A stretch of 36,343 nt of DNA from Bacillota bacterium. Its GTDB lineage: Bacteria > Bacillota > Clostridia > Saccharofermentanales > DTU023. A model generated the notes under the pieces. It was not told the DNA's origin, made no database searches, and saw only the letters and a program-made list of their open reading frames with translations. The stretch lies in assembly GCA_023388605.1 (NCBI GenBank), contig JAEWFX010000012.1, positions 1-36,343 of the forward strand, given 5' to 3'. Position numbers and translations under genes: made by a program. Each line of letters opens with the position of its first letter. Within the stretch, counting starts at the first letter, position 1. Below are positions 25,876 through 33,838 of this stretch, in pieces.

Positions 25876-26481
25876 TTAATTGATTTCGCGACGACCCTCA
25901 ATAGCTTTAGCGAGAGTTATTTCGTCTGTGTATTCTAAGTCGCCACCCATGGGCAGACCAGAAGCAGGTCTCGTCACTTTTATGCCACTGTTTTGGAGTA
26001 GACGGGCGATGTAGAGAGCAGTTGCTTCTCCCTCGAGCGTCGTATTGGTTGCCACTATGACTTCAGAGATCTCTTTATCGGTCTGGAGACGGCGTAATAA
26101 TTCCATGATCTTTAATTTTTCCGGTCCCATATCTTGCATCGGATTGATGGAGCCATGCAGAACATGATAGAGGCCGCGATACTCATTTGTGCGTTCGATG
26201 GCAGCTACGTTGCGAGGATGTTCTACGACGCAGACCACAGTGTGGTCGCGGCTGGGATCTGCACAGATCTCACAGGGATCATGGTCTGTGAGATTAAAAC
26301 AGGTAGAGCAAAGGCACGTTTCTTTTTTGGCATCGATGATGGCTTGAGCTAGCTCTAGAGCTTGTTCATCTGGTGTAGATAAAATATGAAAAGCGAGACG
26401 TTGAGCTGTTTTAGAACCGATGCCAGGTAGATACCCAAGCTGAGTTATCAGTCGAGAGATGACAGGGGAGTATTTGACCAT
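25876..26481 (-). CDS. recR: Recombination mediator RecR
   Basis: RecR works with RecF and RecO to load RecA at gaps during DNA repair. The 201-residue protein has the N-terminal helix-hairpin-helix (L-P-G-I-G-S-K-T-A-Q-R), a zinc site formed by Cys58, Cys61, Cys70 and Cys73, and a Toprim domain beginning V-V-C-V-V-E. It is the last gene of the dnaX-ybaB-recR group, one base after ybaB. Its stop is back-to-back with the divIC stop. Confidence 0.97.
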   Translation of the reverse strand: MVKYSPVISRLITQLGYLPGIGSKTAQRLAFHILSTPDEQALELAQAIIDAKKETCLCSTCFNLTDHDPCEICADPSRDHTVVCVVEHPRNVAAIERTNEYRGLYHVLHGSINPMQDMGPEKLKIMELLRRLQTDKEISEVIVATNTTLEGEATALYIARLLQNSGIKVTRPASGLPMGGDLEYTDEITLAKAIEGRREIN

Positions 26482-26482
26482 C

Positions 26483-26857
26483 TTATAGTCCTAACATACC
26501 GCCCAATCCGCCGAGTGCGGGGTTGTTCAGTCCAGAGACTTGACTCATGCATTCTTCGGTCTGTTGATCGAGATCACGCATGGCTTCGTTGACAGCTGCG
26601 ATCACCATATCTTGCAACATCTCGATATCATCGGGATCCACGATCTCAGGTTTAATAGTCAGCTCAACGATCTGATGCTCGGCGTTGACCTTCATCTGTA
26701 CGACACCGCCGCCGACAGAGCTGCTACCGATTAATTCCGCAGCCTTGGCTTGTGCTTCTTGCAGATCTTGTTGCATTTTTTGTGCCTGCTTCATCAATTG
26801 ATTCATATTGGTACCGCCATTGGTAAAGCCGGCTCTGCGTTGGTAATTCTTTGCCAT
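26483..26857 (-). CDS. ybaB: YbaB/EbfC nucleoid-associated protein
   Basis: This 124-residue DNA-binding protein carries the family core M-N-Q-L-M-K-Q-A-Q-K-M-Q-Q-D-L followed by V-Q-M-K-V-N and E-M-L-Q-D-M-V-I-A-A-V-N-E-A. The C-terminal tail is rich in Gly, Leu and Met, as usual. An N-terminal stretch of about 17 residues before M-N-Q-L is included because the ATG at 26857 has GGAGAA upstream. It lies between dnaX and recR. Confidence 0.95.
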   Translation of the reverse strand: MAKNYQRRAGFTNGGTNMNQLMKQAQKMQQDLQEAQAKAAELIGSSSVGGGVVQMKVNAEHQIVELTIKPEIVDPDDIEMLQDMVIAAVNEAMRDLDQQTEECMSQVSGLNNPALGGLGGMLGL

Positions 26858-26870
26858 ATATTTCTCCTAT

Positions 26871-28544
26871 TTATTCTTCTATTTCTAATGGAAAATCAAA
26901 GCCGTTGGCTCGTGTTTCCTGTATCTTTTTGATCCAGGCAGGCTCATTATCTTCGACTTCCGTAGATGATTTTACTAGTTTAACTTCAATAACTCCATCT
27001 TTACCTGTTGCTGTATGGAAGATGTCTCTCAGTTGTTCGAGCAACTGACTGCGAGTGCGGATGATGTCATAGTAGCCGAGATTGGCGTTTTGCGTATCGT
27101 CATAGAGCACAATCCACTTGTCGTCTTGATAGATGAATTGTGCATTATTTAAGCAAATTAGGCTAAAACGATCTTTGATCTGTGTTTCTACTAGCTTATG
27201 TAATTCGTTGCTAGACAAATCTGCTGTTGGTGCAGTTTTGACGATGGTTTTATCCTCGGCTTCTTCTACTGGAAAGCTAGGTGTCATCGGTTGCTGCGGT
27301 TCTGGCTGAGGGTTCACGGGCTGCGATGTTTCTATCTGTGGTGGTATAGGCTGAGCGATCTCAGTCTCAGACACCGCTAGCTGAGGTTTCACAACTTGAG
27401 GTTTCACAACTTGAGGTTTTACGACCTGAGGTGTAGTAGACGGCGTCGGAACTGTTTGTTTATTATCAATCAAGCTGATCAGACCGATCTCCAGAGCAGT
27501 ACGATTATCGCCGCTGTAGCGTAGGTCGTTATTTAATTTATGTAGTGCAGTGATCAGGCGTGTGAGTTGATGAACAGAATAATTTTTGCTTAGTTCAGTG
27601 AACTCCATCAATTGTTCATCAGTAAAATTCAGAAGATCAGTATTGCTGTCACAAACTTTTAGCACTAAGAGATTACGTAAAAAATCTGCAAAATCTAAGA
27701 TGAGACGATGTAGATCAACACCGGATAAAACTAATTCATTAGTAGTAGCAAGCAGTGTAGATAAGTCCTCATCGACGATGGCTCGTAAGAGATCTTGCAA
27801 GCGATTATCCTGAGCACTGCCTAACTGTGATAGTACTGCGGCACGATCGATAGTATGAGGTACGGCGTTGCCTACCTGTTCTAGGAGAGAGAGAGCATCT
27901 CGCATCGCTCCTTGAGCGAGACGTACGATAGTATCGATACCATCTTCAGTGAAGGGATAATTCTGTTGGCGGGCCACATCGCTTAAATATGATCGCATAT
28001 CTTCGCTGGGAATCAGACGAAAATCATAGCGTTGACAGCGTGATAGTATGGTTGAACGAACACGGTTTGGCTCAGTAGTAGCCAAGATAAATACAGCGTG
28101 CTCAGGTGGTTCTTCCAAGGTTTTTAACAGAGCATTGAAAGCGCTGTCTGAAAGCATATGGGCTTCGTCGATAATATAGACCTTGTAGCGGCAATTTGCT
28201 GGAATGTAATTGATCTCTTCGACGATATGGCGGATGTTTTCGACACTGTTGTTAGAGGCAGCATCTATCTCTTTGACATCTAGAGTAGAGTTGTTGTCGA
28301 TCATTTGACAATACTCACATTTACCGCAGGGATTGCCGTTTTGGGGATGCTTACAGTTCAATGCCTTAGCAAAAATCTTAGCGATGCTGGTCTTGCCTGT
28401 ACCGCGTGTACCAGAAAAGAGATAAGCATGAGCAGGTGTATTATTGATTACAGCTTGTTGCAGGGGATAGACCACGTGTTTTTGTCCGATCACTTGATCG
28501 AAGGTCTGTGGTCGAAGTGCGCGATACAGAGCCAGGTGTGCCAT
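26871..28544 (-). CDS. dnaX: DNA polymerase III subunit gamma/tau
   Basis: DnaX is the motor of the clamp loader. The 557-residue protein has Walker A G-T-R-G-T-G-K-T at 45-52, a zinc site of four cysteines (C-x8-C-x2-C-x2-C), the I-I-D-E-A-H-M-L-S Walker B and the S-R-C sensor loop. After about residue 370 comes a proline- and glutamine-rich linker with the repeat V-V-K-P-Q three times, then the tau domain. The ATG at 28544 follows GAGGT and gives the family start M-A-H-L-A-L-Y-R. The reading frame stays open to 28727, but that part is SRP RNA. No slippery A-run for a gamma frameshift was noticed. Confidence 0.96.
   Translation of the reverse strand: MAHLALYRALRPQTFDQVIGQKHVVYPLQQAVINNTPAHAYLFSGTRGTGKTSIAKIFAKALNCKHPQNGNPCGKCEYCQMIDNNSTLDVKEIDAASNNSVENIRHIVEEINYIPANCRYKVYIIDEAHMLSDSAFNALLKTLEEPPEHAVFILATTEPNRVRSTILSRCQRYDFRLIPSEDMRSYLSDVARQQNYPFTEDGIDTIVRLAQGAMRDALSLLEQVGNAVPHTIDRAAVLSQLGSAQDNRLQDLLRAIVDEDLSTLLATTNELVLSGVDLHRLILDFADFLRNLLVLKVCDSNTDLLNFTDEQLMEFTELSKNYSVHQLTRLITALHKLNNDLRYSGDNRTALEIGLISLIDNKQTVPTPSTTPQVVKPQVVKPQVVKPQLAVSETEIAQPIPPQIETSQPVNPQPEPQQPMTPSFPVEEAEDKTIVKTAPTADLSSNELHKLVETQIKDRFSLICLNNAQFIYQDDKWIVLYDDTQNANLGYYDIIRTRSQLLEQLRDIFHTATGKDGVIEVKLVKSSTEVEDNEPAWIKKIQETRANGFDFPLEIEE
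27382..27427 (-). repeat. 15-bp tandem repeat in dnaX
   Basis: A 15-base unit (plus-strand form GAGGTTTCACAACTT) recurs about three times with few changes and encodes V-V-K-P-Q units in the DnaX linker. The unit length keeps the frame, so copy number can vary without damage. Confidence 0.75.
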
Positions 28545-28620
28545 ATTTACCTCAGAATCAAAATTGCCTGTGTCAGTCACGACTAAAATTAAAAGTGACA
28601 ATATCGAAAAGTCGAATCTG

Positions 28621-28740
28621 TTTCGCAGCCGGTGCAGGTTGACCGCGGCACATATCGGGTACCGTGTACCGCTGCTTCCTTCCGGACCTGACGGGGTTGA
28701 CGGGCCAACATTGCACGGGACCAACATCGGCCACGAGACA
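28621..28740 (-). ncRNA. ffs: Signal recognition particle RNA, small bacterial type
   Basis: The minus strand carries the conserved apical motif GTCAGGTCCGGAAGGAAGCAGC (plus 28671-28692), which forms the GGAA tetraloop and the Ffh-binding internal loop. The flanks pair into one long rod: TCGTGGCCG at the 5' end with CGGCTGCGA at the 3' end, and GTTGGTC with GGTCAAC. The length of about 120 bases indicates the small type, without an Alu domain. It lies just upstream of dnaX, as scr does in Bacillus. An extended -10 promoter (TGCTATGAT) lies at 28770-28762. Exact ends are estimates. Confidence 0.93.
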
Positions 28741-28761
28741 GACTCGACTCTCTAGGAATAG

Positions 28762-28770
28762 ATCATAGCA
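28762..28770 (-). promoter_or_regulatory. Extended -10 promoter of the SRP RNA
   Basis: Minus-strand TGCTATGAT is an extended -10 element. No good -35 box is visible 17 bases upstream, as is common for TGn promoters. The start would be near 28755, about 15 bases before the predicted SRP rod. Confidence 0.5.
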
Positions 28771-28808
28771 GACAATCTAGTGCTTTTCTAGTTAAGTATA
28801 TTTGCTTG

Positions 28809-28817
28809 TGCTATAGT
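28809..28817 (+). promoter_or_regulatory. Extended -10 promoter of the ABC exporter genes
   Basis: Plus-strand TGCTATAGT is an extended -10 element about 20 bases before the ATG at 28838. It is divergent from the SRP RNA promoter and uses the same TGC extension. Confidence 0.45.
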
Positions 28818-28837
28818 CAAGAAGATTGAGGTGTTTC

Positions 28838-30556
28838 ATGTTCAGACTGTTGTACAAAAACCTAGATGGATACAAAAATATTTTCTATCTGAGTATCATA
28901 TTTAAAATTTTTGAAGTCATCTGTGAAGTGCAGATACCTTTCATCATAGGTAAGGTAGTCGATGCAGCTGTGGACGGTTATTCAGATGCTGTACGCCAGG
29001 ATCTCTTGTTGATTTTAATTCTGTCAATTACTGCCATAGTATTCAGTGTTATCAGCACCATCAATATCACCAAGGCCATTCAAGGTATGGTCACTAATTT
29101 GCGTCTTGAACTCTATGAAAAAATTCAGAGCTATACCTTTTACGATCTAAATGCTTTTTCTAAAGGTACTCTGATAACACGCTTGACTACCAACATCAAT
29201 TCTATCGCTAACTCTGGTCGCTACATCGTTATGAGCGGTGTGCGTCTACCTATCTTTTTGACTCTCGCAGTGTACAAAACACTGAATGTCAATGTGGGTC
29301 TTGCTTCTTACGTAATCTATGGAATTTTAGTCAATATTGTAGTGATGTCGATTGTACTTAAATTAGCTGTACCTCTTACACGTCGTTACACAGAGTCCAT
29401 CGATGAACTAAATGAAGAAGTTAGCGAAGAGATTATCAACATTGAAAATACCAAGCTATTTGTACAAGAGAATTTCATCATAGAGAGATTCAAACTAATG
29501 CTGACGAGATTATGTGCCGTTTTCACCAAGTATACTGATCTCAATCTCACTGTACTACCAGTCTGCAATCTGACTATTTTTCTCAGCATCAGCTTGGTGA
29601 TGTGGCGAGGTGGTTTAATGGTGCTCAATCATCAATTTTCACCTGGCAGTCTCTTGACTTTTAGTATGTATATCACCAGTGTTTTTACGGGTATTATGGT
29701 CTCGAGTATTCTTGTTTTTCACATCACTACTACCATTCCACTTTTAGAGCGAATAAAGCAGGTCTTAGAACATAAAATAGCCTTCACCGATCCAGTAAAT
29801 CCTCACTCGGAGCCCGTTGATCTCACCATTGAATTCAAGGATGTATCATTTCGCTATACAGAAGATAGTCCAGAAGTTCTAAAAGATATTAATTTGAAGA
29901 TAGAGAGAGGGCAACATGTTGCCATAATTGGTGCTACGGGTTCAGGCAAAAGCAGCTTGGTACAACTGATACCTCATCTCTACGAGGTTTCTACTGGTTC
30001 AGTTAGCATCGGCGGAGTCAATGTACGCGAATATACCAGTGCTACACTAAATGAACAGATAGCTTTTGTCTTGCAGCAGAATACTTTGTTCAGCGGAGAT
30101 CTGAGAGAAAATCTCCAGTTAGGTGCAGAAAATGCCAACGATGAACAGTTATGGCAGGCTTTAGAAATAGCTCAGGCAGCGAGCTTTGTCCGTGAAAAAG
30201 ATGGACTGGATACCGTGGTCGAAGCCCATGGCAACAATTTCTCTGGTGGACAGCGGCAGAGATTATGTATTGCCAGAGCTCTAGTTAAGGACGCTCCGAT
30301 CTTAATCCTAGACGATGCCACAAGTGCTCTAGATGTAGCTACAGAAAAAAGATTACAAGAGTCTTTGGGAATGGCGTATCCAGATCTTACTACGATCACA
30401 ATCGCTCAACGCATTACCTCAGTGCAGACAGCAGATTTGATTGTGGTTATGGATTTAGGACGAATCTATGCTATCGGTAAACACGATGATCTTTTGAAAA
30501 ATTGTGATATCTATCAAGAAATATATCAGTCACAGCAGAAAGTAGCCAAGGTGTAA
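28838..30556 (+). CDS. ABC exporter half-transporter, degenerate-site subunit
   Basis: This 572-residue type IV exporter half has six membrane helices (to about 310) followed by an ATPase domain. Walker A is G-A-T-G-S-G-K-S (365-372) and the signature F-S-G-G-Q-R-Q is canonical. However, Walker B ends in L-D-D (Asp for the catalytic Glu), and the switch loop reads I-A-Q-R, with Gln for His. These changes mark the subunit that contributes the non-hydrolysing site in heterodimers such as TM287/288. The ATG at 28838 follows GAGG; a TTG at 28826 is not supported. The partner gene starts three bases after its stop. Substrate unknown. Confidence 0.92.
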   Translation: MFRLLYKNLDGYKNIFYLSIIFKIFEVICEVQIPFIIGKVVDAAVDGYSDAVRQDLLLILILSITAIVFSVISTINITKAIQGMVTNLRLELYEKIQSYTFYDLNAFSKGTLITRLTTNINSIANSGRYIVMSGVRLPIFLTLAVYKTLNVNVGLASYVIYGILVNIVVMSIVLKLAVPLTRRYTESIDELNEEVSEEIINIENTKLFVQENFIIERFKLMLTRLCAVFTKYTDLNLTVLPVCNLTIFLSISLVMWRGGLMVLNHQFSPGSLLTFSMYITSVFTGIMVSSILVFHITTTIPLLERIKQVLEHKIAFTDPVNPHSEPVDLTIEFKDVSFRYTEDSPEVLKDINLKIERGQHVAIIGATGSGKSSLVQLIPHLYEVSTGSVSIGGVNVREYTSATLNEQIAFVLQQNTLFSGDLRENLQLGAENANDEQLWQALEIAQAASFVREKDGLDTVVEAHGNNFSGGQRQRLCIARALVKDAPILILDDATSALDVATEKRLQESLGMAYPDLTTITIAQRITSVQTADLIVVMDLGRIYAIGKHDDLLKNCDIYQEIYQSQQKVAKV

Positions 30557-30558
30557 AG

Positions 30559-32490
30559 ATGGGTAAAAAATCATCTGAGAATAATAAATCTTCGCAGGAT
30601 ATCAAATCTATCAGCAAGACATCAAAAAAGATCTTTAGCTATTTAGCCAATTACCGCTCTTGGTTTATCGTATCAGTCTTGTGTATGTTTGTACGTTGCG
30701 GTGGAGAGATTGTATTCAATGTATTGAATAAGCCTTTGATGAACAGTTTGATCGCCAGAGAAGGTGCTGCTGAATTGCTGCGTATAGTTCTCATGATGGC
30801 TGGTATTGGATTGACAATATTTTGTGCACATCTAGCTACTAATCGCATCAGTGTGCGTCTCTCTGTGGGCGTGACCAAACGTATGAGACAACAACTCTGT
30901 GAACATCTGCATCATTTACCGATGTCTTATTTTAATCGCCATAATGTCGGTGAGATTATGAGCAACTTCAGCAATGATGTAACAGCAGTTGATCAGATAT
31001 TGTCTGATACTATCTCGACTATGATCGAATCTACCATCATCATTGTGGGTACTGCTTTAGTTATGTTGTGGTTGAGTCCTGTAATGGCTGTGATCGTCTG
31101 GGCGATTATGAGTCTATCAATCGCTTTTTCTCACTGGTCAGCTAAATTTGGTGTGGTGTACTATCGTGATCTGCAGAAAAAATTAGCCGATGTCAATGGT
31201 TATGTCGAAGAGATGATCAGTGGTCAGAAGGTAGTGAAAACACATAATTTCCAAAAACGTTCGATCCGTAAATTCGCTGAGCTCAACGAGGAACTCAGAG
31301 AGATCAATGTCAAAGCTGTGACCATACCGTACATTGTGATGTGGGTGAACAATTATAGTGCCTATTTTTACTTTGTGATTATAGCTTTTGCCGGTCTTTA
31401 CTTTGCGATAAATCAGATGTTCGGTGTAGATTTTGGTACAGTCATAGCAATTTTGCAGTTGACCAGATCATTTTCACGACCTGTCACCATGATATCCACA
31501 CAATTAGTTTTGATGATCAATGGTATTGCAGGTGCTGAGCGTATATTTGATCTGTTAGAGCAGCCCTATGAACCGGATCAGGGCAAGGTCAAGTCTGTTG
31601 AACTATCTGACAAACAAAAATATTGGTTGGTGCCGGAGGGTGTAGATCTTTTACGAGAGCCTCAAGAACTATCTGCTGATATTCGTATGCAGGTGGATAA
31701 AGTAGTAGCAGAGCTCTATCCTGACTGGATCAATAATCAGTACCGTATCGTACCCGCTCACGGAGATATTGAGTTCAATGATGTGGATTTTAGCTATGAA
31801 ACTGGTAAGCCTATACTCAAGAAAATTTCGTTTCATGCTGAGCCCAATCAGCGTATAGCACTAGTGGGAACGACGGGCTCTGGCAAGACGACGCTGGTAA
31901 ATCTGGTCAATCGTTTTTATGAAATAGAAGCTGGTCAAATCTGGATAGACGGAATCTACATCCATGATATTGAAAAATATCACCTGCGTTTGAACATTGG
32001 TATGGTCACACAGAATATCCACCATTTTGCTGGTACCATTCGCGATAATATACGTTTTGGTAATTGGCAAGCTAGTGAGGAAGAGATAGTGGCAGCTGCC
32101 AAATTAGCGAATGCTCATTCCTTTATTGAACGTTTGCCTGGCGGATACGATTTTTGTCTGACTGCCGATGGCAACAATCTGTCTCAGGGTGAACGTCAAT
32201 TATTGGCAATTGCTAGAGTGGCTTTGATCAATCCGTTAATTTTAATTTTAGACGAAGCGACGAGCTCGGTCGACACTCGTACAGAGCAGCTTATTTCACA
32301 GGGCATGGACAAATTGATGATCGATAAAACTGTAATTGCTATCGCTCATCGCTTATCTACTGTCTATAACTCCAATGCTATTTTGATTATGGAACATGGT
32401 GAGATCATCGAGCGTGGTACCCATGATGAATTGATGGCTTTAGGAGGAAGATATTTCGCATTATCTACCGGTAGAGCAATCTTGACCTAA
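30559..32490 (+). CDS. ABC exporter half-transporter, catalytic-site subunit
   Basis: This is the partner of the preceding gene: 643 residues with an N-terminal charged tail, six membrane helices and an ATPase domain. Walker A G-T-T-G-S-G-K-T is at 437-444, Walker B ends in the catalytic L-D-E, and the switch His is present (I-A-H-R-L-S). The signature is altered to L-S-Q-G-E-R-Q. An altered signature here, opposite the altered Walker B of the partner, gives one degenerate and one working site per heterodimer. A 50-residue insert precedes the ATPase domain (about 345-395). A terminator follows at 32596. Confidence 0.93.
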   Translation: MGKKSSENNKSSQDIKSISKTSKKIFSYLANYRSWFIVSVLCMFVRCGGEIVFNVLNKPLMNSLIAREGAAELLRIVLMMAGIGLTIFCAHLATNRISVRLSVGVTKRMRQQLCEHLHHLPMSYFNRHNVGEIMSNFSNDVTAVDQILSDTISTMIESTIIIVGTALVMLWLSPVMAVIVWAIMSLSIAFSHWSAKFGVVYYRDLQKKLADVNGYVEEMISGQKVVKTHNFQKRSIRKFAELNEELREINVKAVTIPYIVMWVNNYSAYFYFVIIAFAGLYFAINQMFGVDFGTVIAILQLTRSFSRPVTMISTQLVLMINGIAGAERIFDLLEQPYEPDQGKVKSVELSDKQKYWLVPEGVDLLREPQELSADIRMQVDKVVAELYPDWINNQYRIVPAHGDIEFNDVDFSYETGKPILKKISFHAEPNQRIALVGTTGSGKTTLVNLVNRFYEIEAGQIWIDGIYIHDIEKYHLRLNIGMVTQNIHHFAGTIRDNIRFGNWQASEEEIVAAAKLANAHSFIERLPGGYDFCLTADGNNLSQGERQLLAIARVALINPLILILDEATSSVDTRTEQLISQGMDKLMIDKTVIAIAHRLSTVYNSNAILIMEHGEIIERGTHDELMALGGRYFALSTGRAILT

Positions 32491-32522
32491 TCTTCACAAT
32501 TGTTCAAGTTTTGTTAGAGATA

Positions 32523-32567
32523 AATACATATTGGAGTTTTACTATGTATTCGTAGCTAAAAGCTATG
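32523..32567 (+). other. Two inverted repeats downstream of the ABC exporter
   Basis: AATACATA (32523-32530) pairs with TATGTATT (32543-32550), enclosing a GGAG and an ATG that opens a three-codon frame. Directly after it, TAGCT-AAA-AGCTA forms a second hairpin at 32551-32567. Together with the terminator at 32596 this makes three stem-loops in a row. It could be a small RNA or simply a structured 3' end. Confidence 0.4.
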
Positions 32568-32595
32568 ACAACAACACCTCTTCATACGTCTCCTC

Positions 32596-32628
32596 AAAGA
32601 AAGCCTCGTTTCGAGGCTTTCTTTCTTT
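32596..32628 (+). terminator. Intrinsic terminator after the ABC exporter operon
   Basis: AAAGAAAGCCTCG (32596-32608) pairs perfectly with CGAGGCTTTCTTT (32612-32624) around a TTT loop, and a T-rich tail follows. The A-rich 5' arm means it could also act for the minus-strand gene that ends at 32648. Confidence 0.92.
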
Positions 32629-32647
32629 ATCATCATACAGATTTTGT

Positions 32648-33379
32648 TCAGTGAGCTTTAGCAATGAAATATTGAAAAAGTTTTGTCATCTTATCACAAC
32701 TTGCCGACATCATTTCGGGGTGCCACTGTGTCGCCAAAATTTTCAGCTCTTTGTTTTCGACTGCTTCGATGACGCCGTCTGAACTCGTCGCACTGACAGT
32801 CAGCCCTCTGCCAGCCTCAGTCACAACCTGGTGGTGAAAACTATTGACCATCAATTCCTCGCCAAACAATTCAGCTAATTCCGTACCGGGTTTTAGAGTG
32901 ACTTTGTGGGTGGCCAGATCAGGGGTATGACCTTGATTGTGTTTTAATAGCTCGTGATCAGCATAGGATAGATCTTGAAGCAATTTGCCACCGTAGTATA
33001 CGTTGATTAGTTGAAATCCACGACAGATACCTAAAACTGGTTTACCTTGTTTCAGTGCTGTTTCCAACAGTGTTATATCAAAGTGATCACGAGCTGGCCA
33101 GATCTCTTCTAATTTAGGACGTGGTTCTTCGCCGTAAAGTGCTGGATTGATATCATGACCACCACTCAGTATCAAACCGTCGATCCGATTTACCCATTGT
33201 TCAGCTAAATGTTTTAGGTCAGTGTTATCTATGAAGGGAATGATCAGTGGTATGCCGCCATTATCTGCTACTGAACGCACATAATCATGATTGATATAAG
33301 AACGGCGTATACAGGGGGAAATATCATTGGTATCTATCAACCAACTACCAGAGAGACCGATAATAGGTTTAGTTTGCAT
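32648..33379 (-). CDS. Class-I glutamine amidotransferase-like hydrolase (peptidase C26, PuuD-like)
   Basis: This 243-residue protein matches the gamma-glutamyl-GABA hydrolase family, which cleaves gamma-glutamyl amides. The nucleophile is Cys119 in L-G-I-C-R-G-F-Q and the His-Glu pair is at 220-222 (Q-W-H-P-E). The family motif S-G-G-H-D-I-N-P is at about 72-79. The ATG at 33379 is used because AAGGAG lies eight bases upstream; a TTG at 33400 lacks support. PuuD acts in putrescine breakdown in E. coli, and this window also has polyamine synthesis genes, but the two sets are 13 kb apart, so the substrate is open. Confidence 0.92.
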   Translation of the reverse strand: MQTKPIIGLSGSWLIDTNDISPCIRRSYINHDYVRSVADNGGIPLIIPFIDNTDLKHLAEQWVNRIDGLILSGGHDINPALYGEEPRPKLEEIWPARDHFDITLLETALKQGKPVLGICRGFQLINVYYGGKLLQDLSYADHELLKHNQGHTPDLATHKVTLKPGTELAELFGEELMVNSFHHQVVTEAGRGLTVSATSSDGVIEAVENKELKILATQWHPEMMSASCDKMTKLFQYFIAKAH

Positions 33380-33402
33380 ATGGGTTCTCCTTAAATTCAA
33401 TT

Positions 33403-33419
33403 AGTATACAAATTATACT
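33403..33419. promoter_or_regulatory. Inverted repeat AGTATA-N5-TATACT upstream of the C26 hydrolase
   Basis: Six-base arms (33403-33408 and 33414-33419) form a symmetric AT-rich site. On the minus strand it contains TATAAT (33417-33412), a likely -10 box for the hydrolase, so the symmetry may be an operator over the promoter or may arise from the -10 sequence alone. Confidence 0.4.
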
Positions 33420-33429
33420 AAACAAGTGG

Positions 33430-33458
33430 TTGACAGACTAAAAATTTATCTGTTAAAC
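33430..33458 (+). promoter_or_regulatory. Promoter of the tRNA-Gly/tRNA-Cys unit
   Basis: A consensus TTGACA (33430-33435), a 17-base spacer and a weak TTAAAC (33453-33458) preceded by TG lie 28 bases before tRNA-Gly. Confidence 0.65.
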
Positions 33459-33485
33459 TAGCAAAGCAGTCGACCTGCAAGGTCT

Positions 33486-33560
33486 GCGGGATTAACTCAG
33501 TGGTAGAGTGTCACCTTGCCAAGGTGAAGGTCGCGAGTTCGAATCTCGTATCCCGCTCCA
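33486..33560 (+). tRNA. tRNA-Gly (anticodon GCC)
   Basis: The acceptor stem GCGGGAT pairs with ATCCCGC. The D loop, the anticodon stem CACCT/AGGTG with loop TTGCCAA, and the T arm GTTCGAATC are all present, and CCA is encoded. The 75 bases read GGC/GGU glycine codons. Confidence 0.97.
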
Positions 33561-33563
33561 CTG

Positions 33564-33584
33564 ATGACCGTCGCTGACGGTCAT
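33564..33584 (+). other. Perfect hairpin between tRNA-Gly and tRNA-Cys
   Basis: ATGACCGTC and GACGGTCAT form nine pairs around a GCT loop in the 34-base spacer between the tRNAs. No T tract follows, so it is probably a processing or stability element, not a terminator. Confidence 0.6.
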
Positions 33585-33594
33585 TGTCATATTA

Positions 33595-33668
<74 letters not shown>

Positions 33669-33669
<1 letters not shown>

Positions 33670-33697
33670 AGGACTCTATATAGAGTCCTTTTTATTT
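33669..33697 (+). terminator. Intrinsic terminator after tRNA-Cys
   Basis: AAGGACTCTA pairs with TAGAGTCCTT around a TA loop and runs into TTTTTATTT. It begins on the last base of the encoded CCA. Confidence 0.93.
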
Positions 33698-33761
33698 AGT
33701 CGTTTTTGGAAAAAACTATTTCAGAGAAGTATATCGTCTCAAAGTATAGCAATTGTTCTCG

Positions 33762-33789
33762 TTGTAATCTGGGTTTCATAAGATATATT
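33762..33789 (+). promoter_or_regulatory. Possible promoter of the OsmC-like gene
   Basis: TTGTAA (33762-33767), a 16-base spacer and TATATT (33784-33789) give an acceptable vegetative promoter about 50 bases before the ATG. Nothing else was recognised in 33698-33838. Confidence 0.35.
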
Positions 33790-33838
33790 GTGTTCAGTCA
33801 GAGTAGTAAAATTATGGCAAATCTGAAAGGAGAACAAT

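Noticed and set aside
27361..27440. Possible CRISPR-like repeat
   Set aside because: The 15-base units are adjacent without spacers and encode V-V-K-P-Q inside dnaX.
28545..28727. N-terminal extension of dnaX
   Set aside because: It lies over the SRP RNA and its flank; the ATG at 28544 has a good site and the conserved DnaX start.
32531..32782. 83-codon plus-strand frame
   Set aside because: It crosses the terminator at 32596 and overlaps the C26 hydrolase gene; its sequence looks like no known protein.
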